Shown one piece after another: positions 5,483 through 6,538 of a DNA stretch of 6,538 bases (position 1 is its first letter; the number at the start of each line of letters is the position of its first letter). The position numbers and the translations under genes are program-made. The notes beneath the pieces are model-generated. The model was not told where the DNA came from and searched no databases. It saw nothing but the letters and a program-made list of their open reading frames with translations. Origin of the DNA: a bacterium (GTDB lineage Bacteria; Bacillota; Clostridia; Oscillospirales; Acutalibacteraceae); the NCBI GenBank assembly GCA_020627425.1, contig JAHKXX010000081.1, forward strand, positions 1 to 6,538, written 5' to 3'.

Positions 5483-6538
5483 TTATTCTTCTGTTACTTC
5501 ACGCATACTGTAGTCCTTGTCTTCATTGATCATTTGCAGCATTATCTCTGCAAATTGAGGGTCAAACTGTGTTCCGCTACCCTTCTTGATCTCTTCATAC
5601 ACCGTTTCCTGCGGCAAGGGCTTACGGTAGCTTCGGTTGCTTGTCATAGCGTCATAGGCGTCTGCAACGGCAATTATCCTTGCCTTTTCCGGTATTTCTT
5701 CTCCGGAGATACCGTCCGGGTATCCGCCGCCGCCGTACTTTTCGTGGTGCCACCGGGCGCCCGATGAAAGCTCGGGCTTTTCCGTTATGTTACTGAGTAT
5801 CTTTGCTCCCATGACAGGATGCTGCTTTATTATCTTATACTCCTCATCGGTAAGGGCAGAGGGCTTGTTTATAACGGCGTCCGGTATGCCTATTTTGCCT
5901 ATATCGTGAAGCAGCCCGATCATATAAATATCATTAAGCTCTGTATCGCTGTAGCCGTAACGTCTTGCTATTTCTGTGGAATAATTGGCAACACGACCGG
6001 AATGACCGTTTGTATAGGTGTCCTTTGCGTCGATAGTACCGGCGAGGGTCTGTACTATGTGAATAAGCATTTGTTCCTTTTCTTCTGTTTGCATATCGAT
6101 CTTATTCTGTAACTCTTTGCCGATCTTTTTCAGATCGCAGACCTGTTGTATAATAACAAAAACAAGCAGCATCGAAATGCCGATCATAAGCGGTATACCG
6201 CTTATGTCATCACCAAAGAAAACAAGCAGTATGATCTGTACGATCGCCGTTATCATAAAAGCGGCAAAGCCGAATGCCGTGAATTGATAATCCCTGATAA
6301 ATCCCTTTTTGGCGTCAAGTATTACGGTAATAAGCACACTCAGCACTACCACGGTAAGAACCGTATCTATAGGGATGAGAGACTTCTGGAAGGATAGTAT
6401 TCCGGTAAAGTGCAGTATAGTCCACAGGATGAAGTTTGCAAGTGAAAGAGCGAACATTGCAAGAAAGCATTTTTTGTATCGCTGCTTTTGAATGAAATTG
6501 AGATAAATAAGCAGGGCAAAGGGCATCATCATAGTGAA
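5483..6538 (-). CDS. Membrane HD-GYP domain protein, likely cyclic-di-GMP phosphodiesterase (5' end outside window)
   Basis: HD-GYP proteins degrade cyclic-di-GMP and so affect motility, adhesion and biofilm. The frame stays open to the window edge; an internal Met run at 6532 is unlikely to be the start because it lies within a membrane helix. Counting from that Met (349 residues), hydrophobic segments lie near 3-13, 22-42, 52-72, 85-107 and 112-130, resembling the last helices of a 7TM sensor module (7TMR-DISM-like, inferred). A charged, probably coiled linker (132-155) leads to the catalytic domain: His177 (NGHSGRV), His209-Asp210 with Lys213 (LLHDIGKIGIPD), His238 (QHPVMGAKIL), His262-His263 and GYP at 270-272 (HHEKYGGGGYPDG), and ADAYDAMTS with Asp291. 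All metal-site motifs are present, so an active enzyme is likely. The membrane part probably senses an external cue. It converges on alsD across the shared terminator; its promoter is outside the window. Confidence 0.92.
   Translation of the reverse strand, partial: FTMMMPFALLIYLNFIQKQRYKKCFLAMFALSLANFILWTILHFTGILSFQKSLIPIDTVLTVVVLSVLITVILDAKKGFIRDYQFTAFGFAAFMITAIVQIILLVFFGDDISGIPLMIGISMLLVFVIIQQVCDLKKIGKELQNKIDMQTEEKEQMLIHIVQTLAGTIDAKDTYTNGHSGRVANYSTEIARRYGYSDTELNDIYMIGLLHDIGKIGIPDAVINKPSALTDEEYKIIKQHPVMGAKILSNITEKPELSSGARWHHEKYGGGGYPDGISGEEIPEKARIIAVADAYDAMTSNRSYRKPLPQETVYEEIKKGSGTQFDPQFAEIMLQMINEDKDYSMREVTEE

Overview
The window looks like a chromosomal stretch from a low-to-mid GC Gram-positive anaerobe. 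A Ruminococcus-like member of the Clostridia is my best guess. The evidence is strong GGAGG-type ribosome sites, extended -10 sigma-A promoters, a Gram-positive-style lipoprotein with a Ser/Lys/Glu-rich linker, an acetolactate decarboxylase and a membrane HD-GYP protein. The genus is an inference from style, not from a marker gene.

Left part (1-1945, minus strand): a type I restriction-modification operon transcribed leftwards from a good promoter at 1918-1945. It contains a complete hsdM (modification methyltransferase), followed with an 11-base overlap by the first 112 codons of hsdS (DNA specificity subunit), which runs off the window. hsdR is not in view. The hsdS segment is far more AT-rich (about 33% GC over bases 1-300) than hsdM (about 50-57% in two sampled lines), and the change is sharp at the gene junction.

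Middle spacer (1946-2469): no convincing gene. It holds a perfect 15-bp inverted repeat with a T tract (2255-2298) that terminates no recognisable gene, then the promoter and leader of the next gene.

Right part (2470-5440, plus strand): a stand-alone VanX-type D-Ala-D-Ala dipeptidase with every catalytic residue at VanX spacing. It is followed by a secreted HAD-superfamily phosphatase lipoprotein with its own extended -10 promoter. Next comes an alpha-acetolactate decarboxylase (alsD), separated from the phosphatase gene by 71 bases that contain a 15-base dyad of the T-N11-A type bound by LysR regulators. A hairpin terminator at 5388-5436 closes this side and probably serves the convergent gene as well.

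Right edge (5483-6538, minus strand): the C-terminal part of a multi-pass membrane HD-GYP protein, probably a cyclic-di-GMP phosphodiesterase, whose start lies outside the window.

The genes do not form one obvious pathway: DNA modification/defence, cell-wall dipeptide hydrolysis, an envelope phosphatase, acetoin metabolism and second-messenger turnover sit side by side. I see no clear undescribed multi-gene system. The items most worth a second look are the lone vanX without vanH/vanA/vanRS nearby, the orphan double-palindrome hairpin just before its promoter, the dyad before alsD, and the composition break at hsdM/hsdS.
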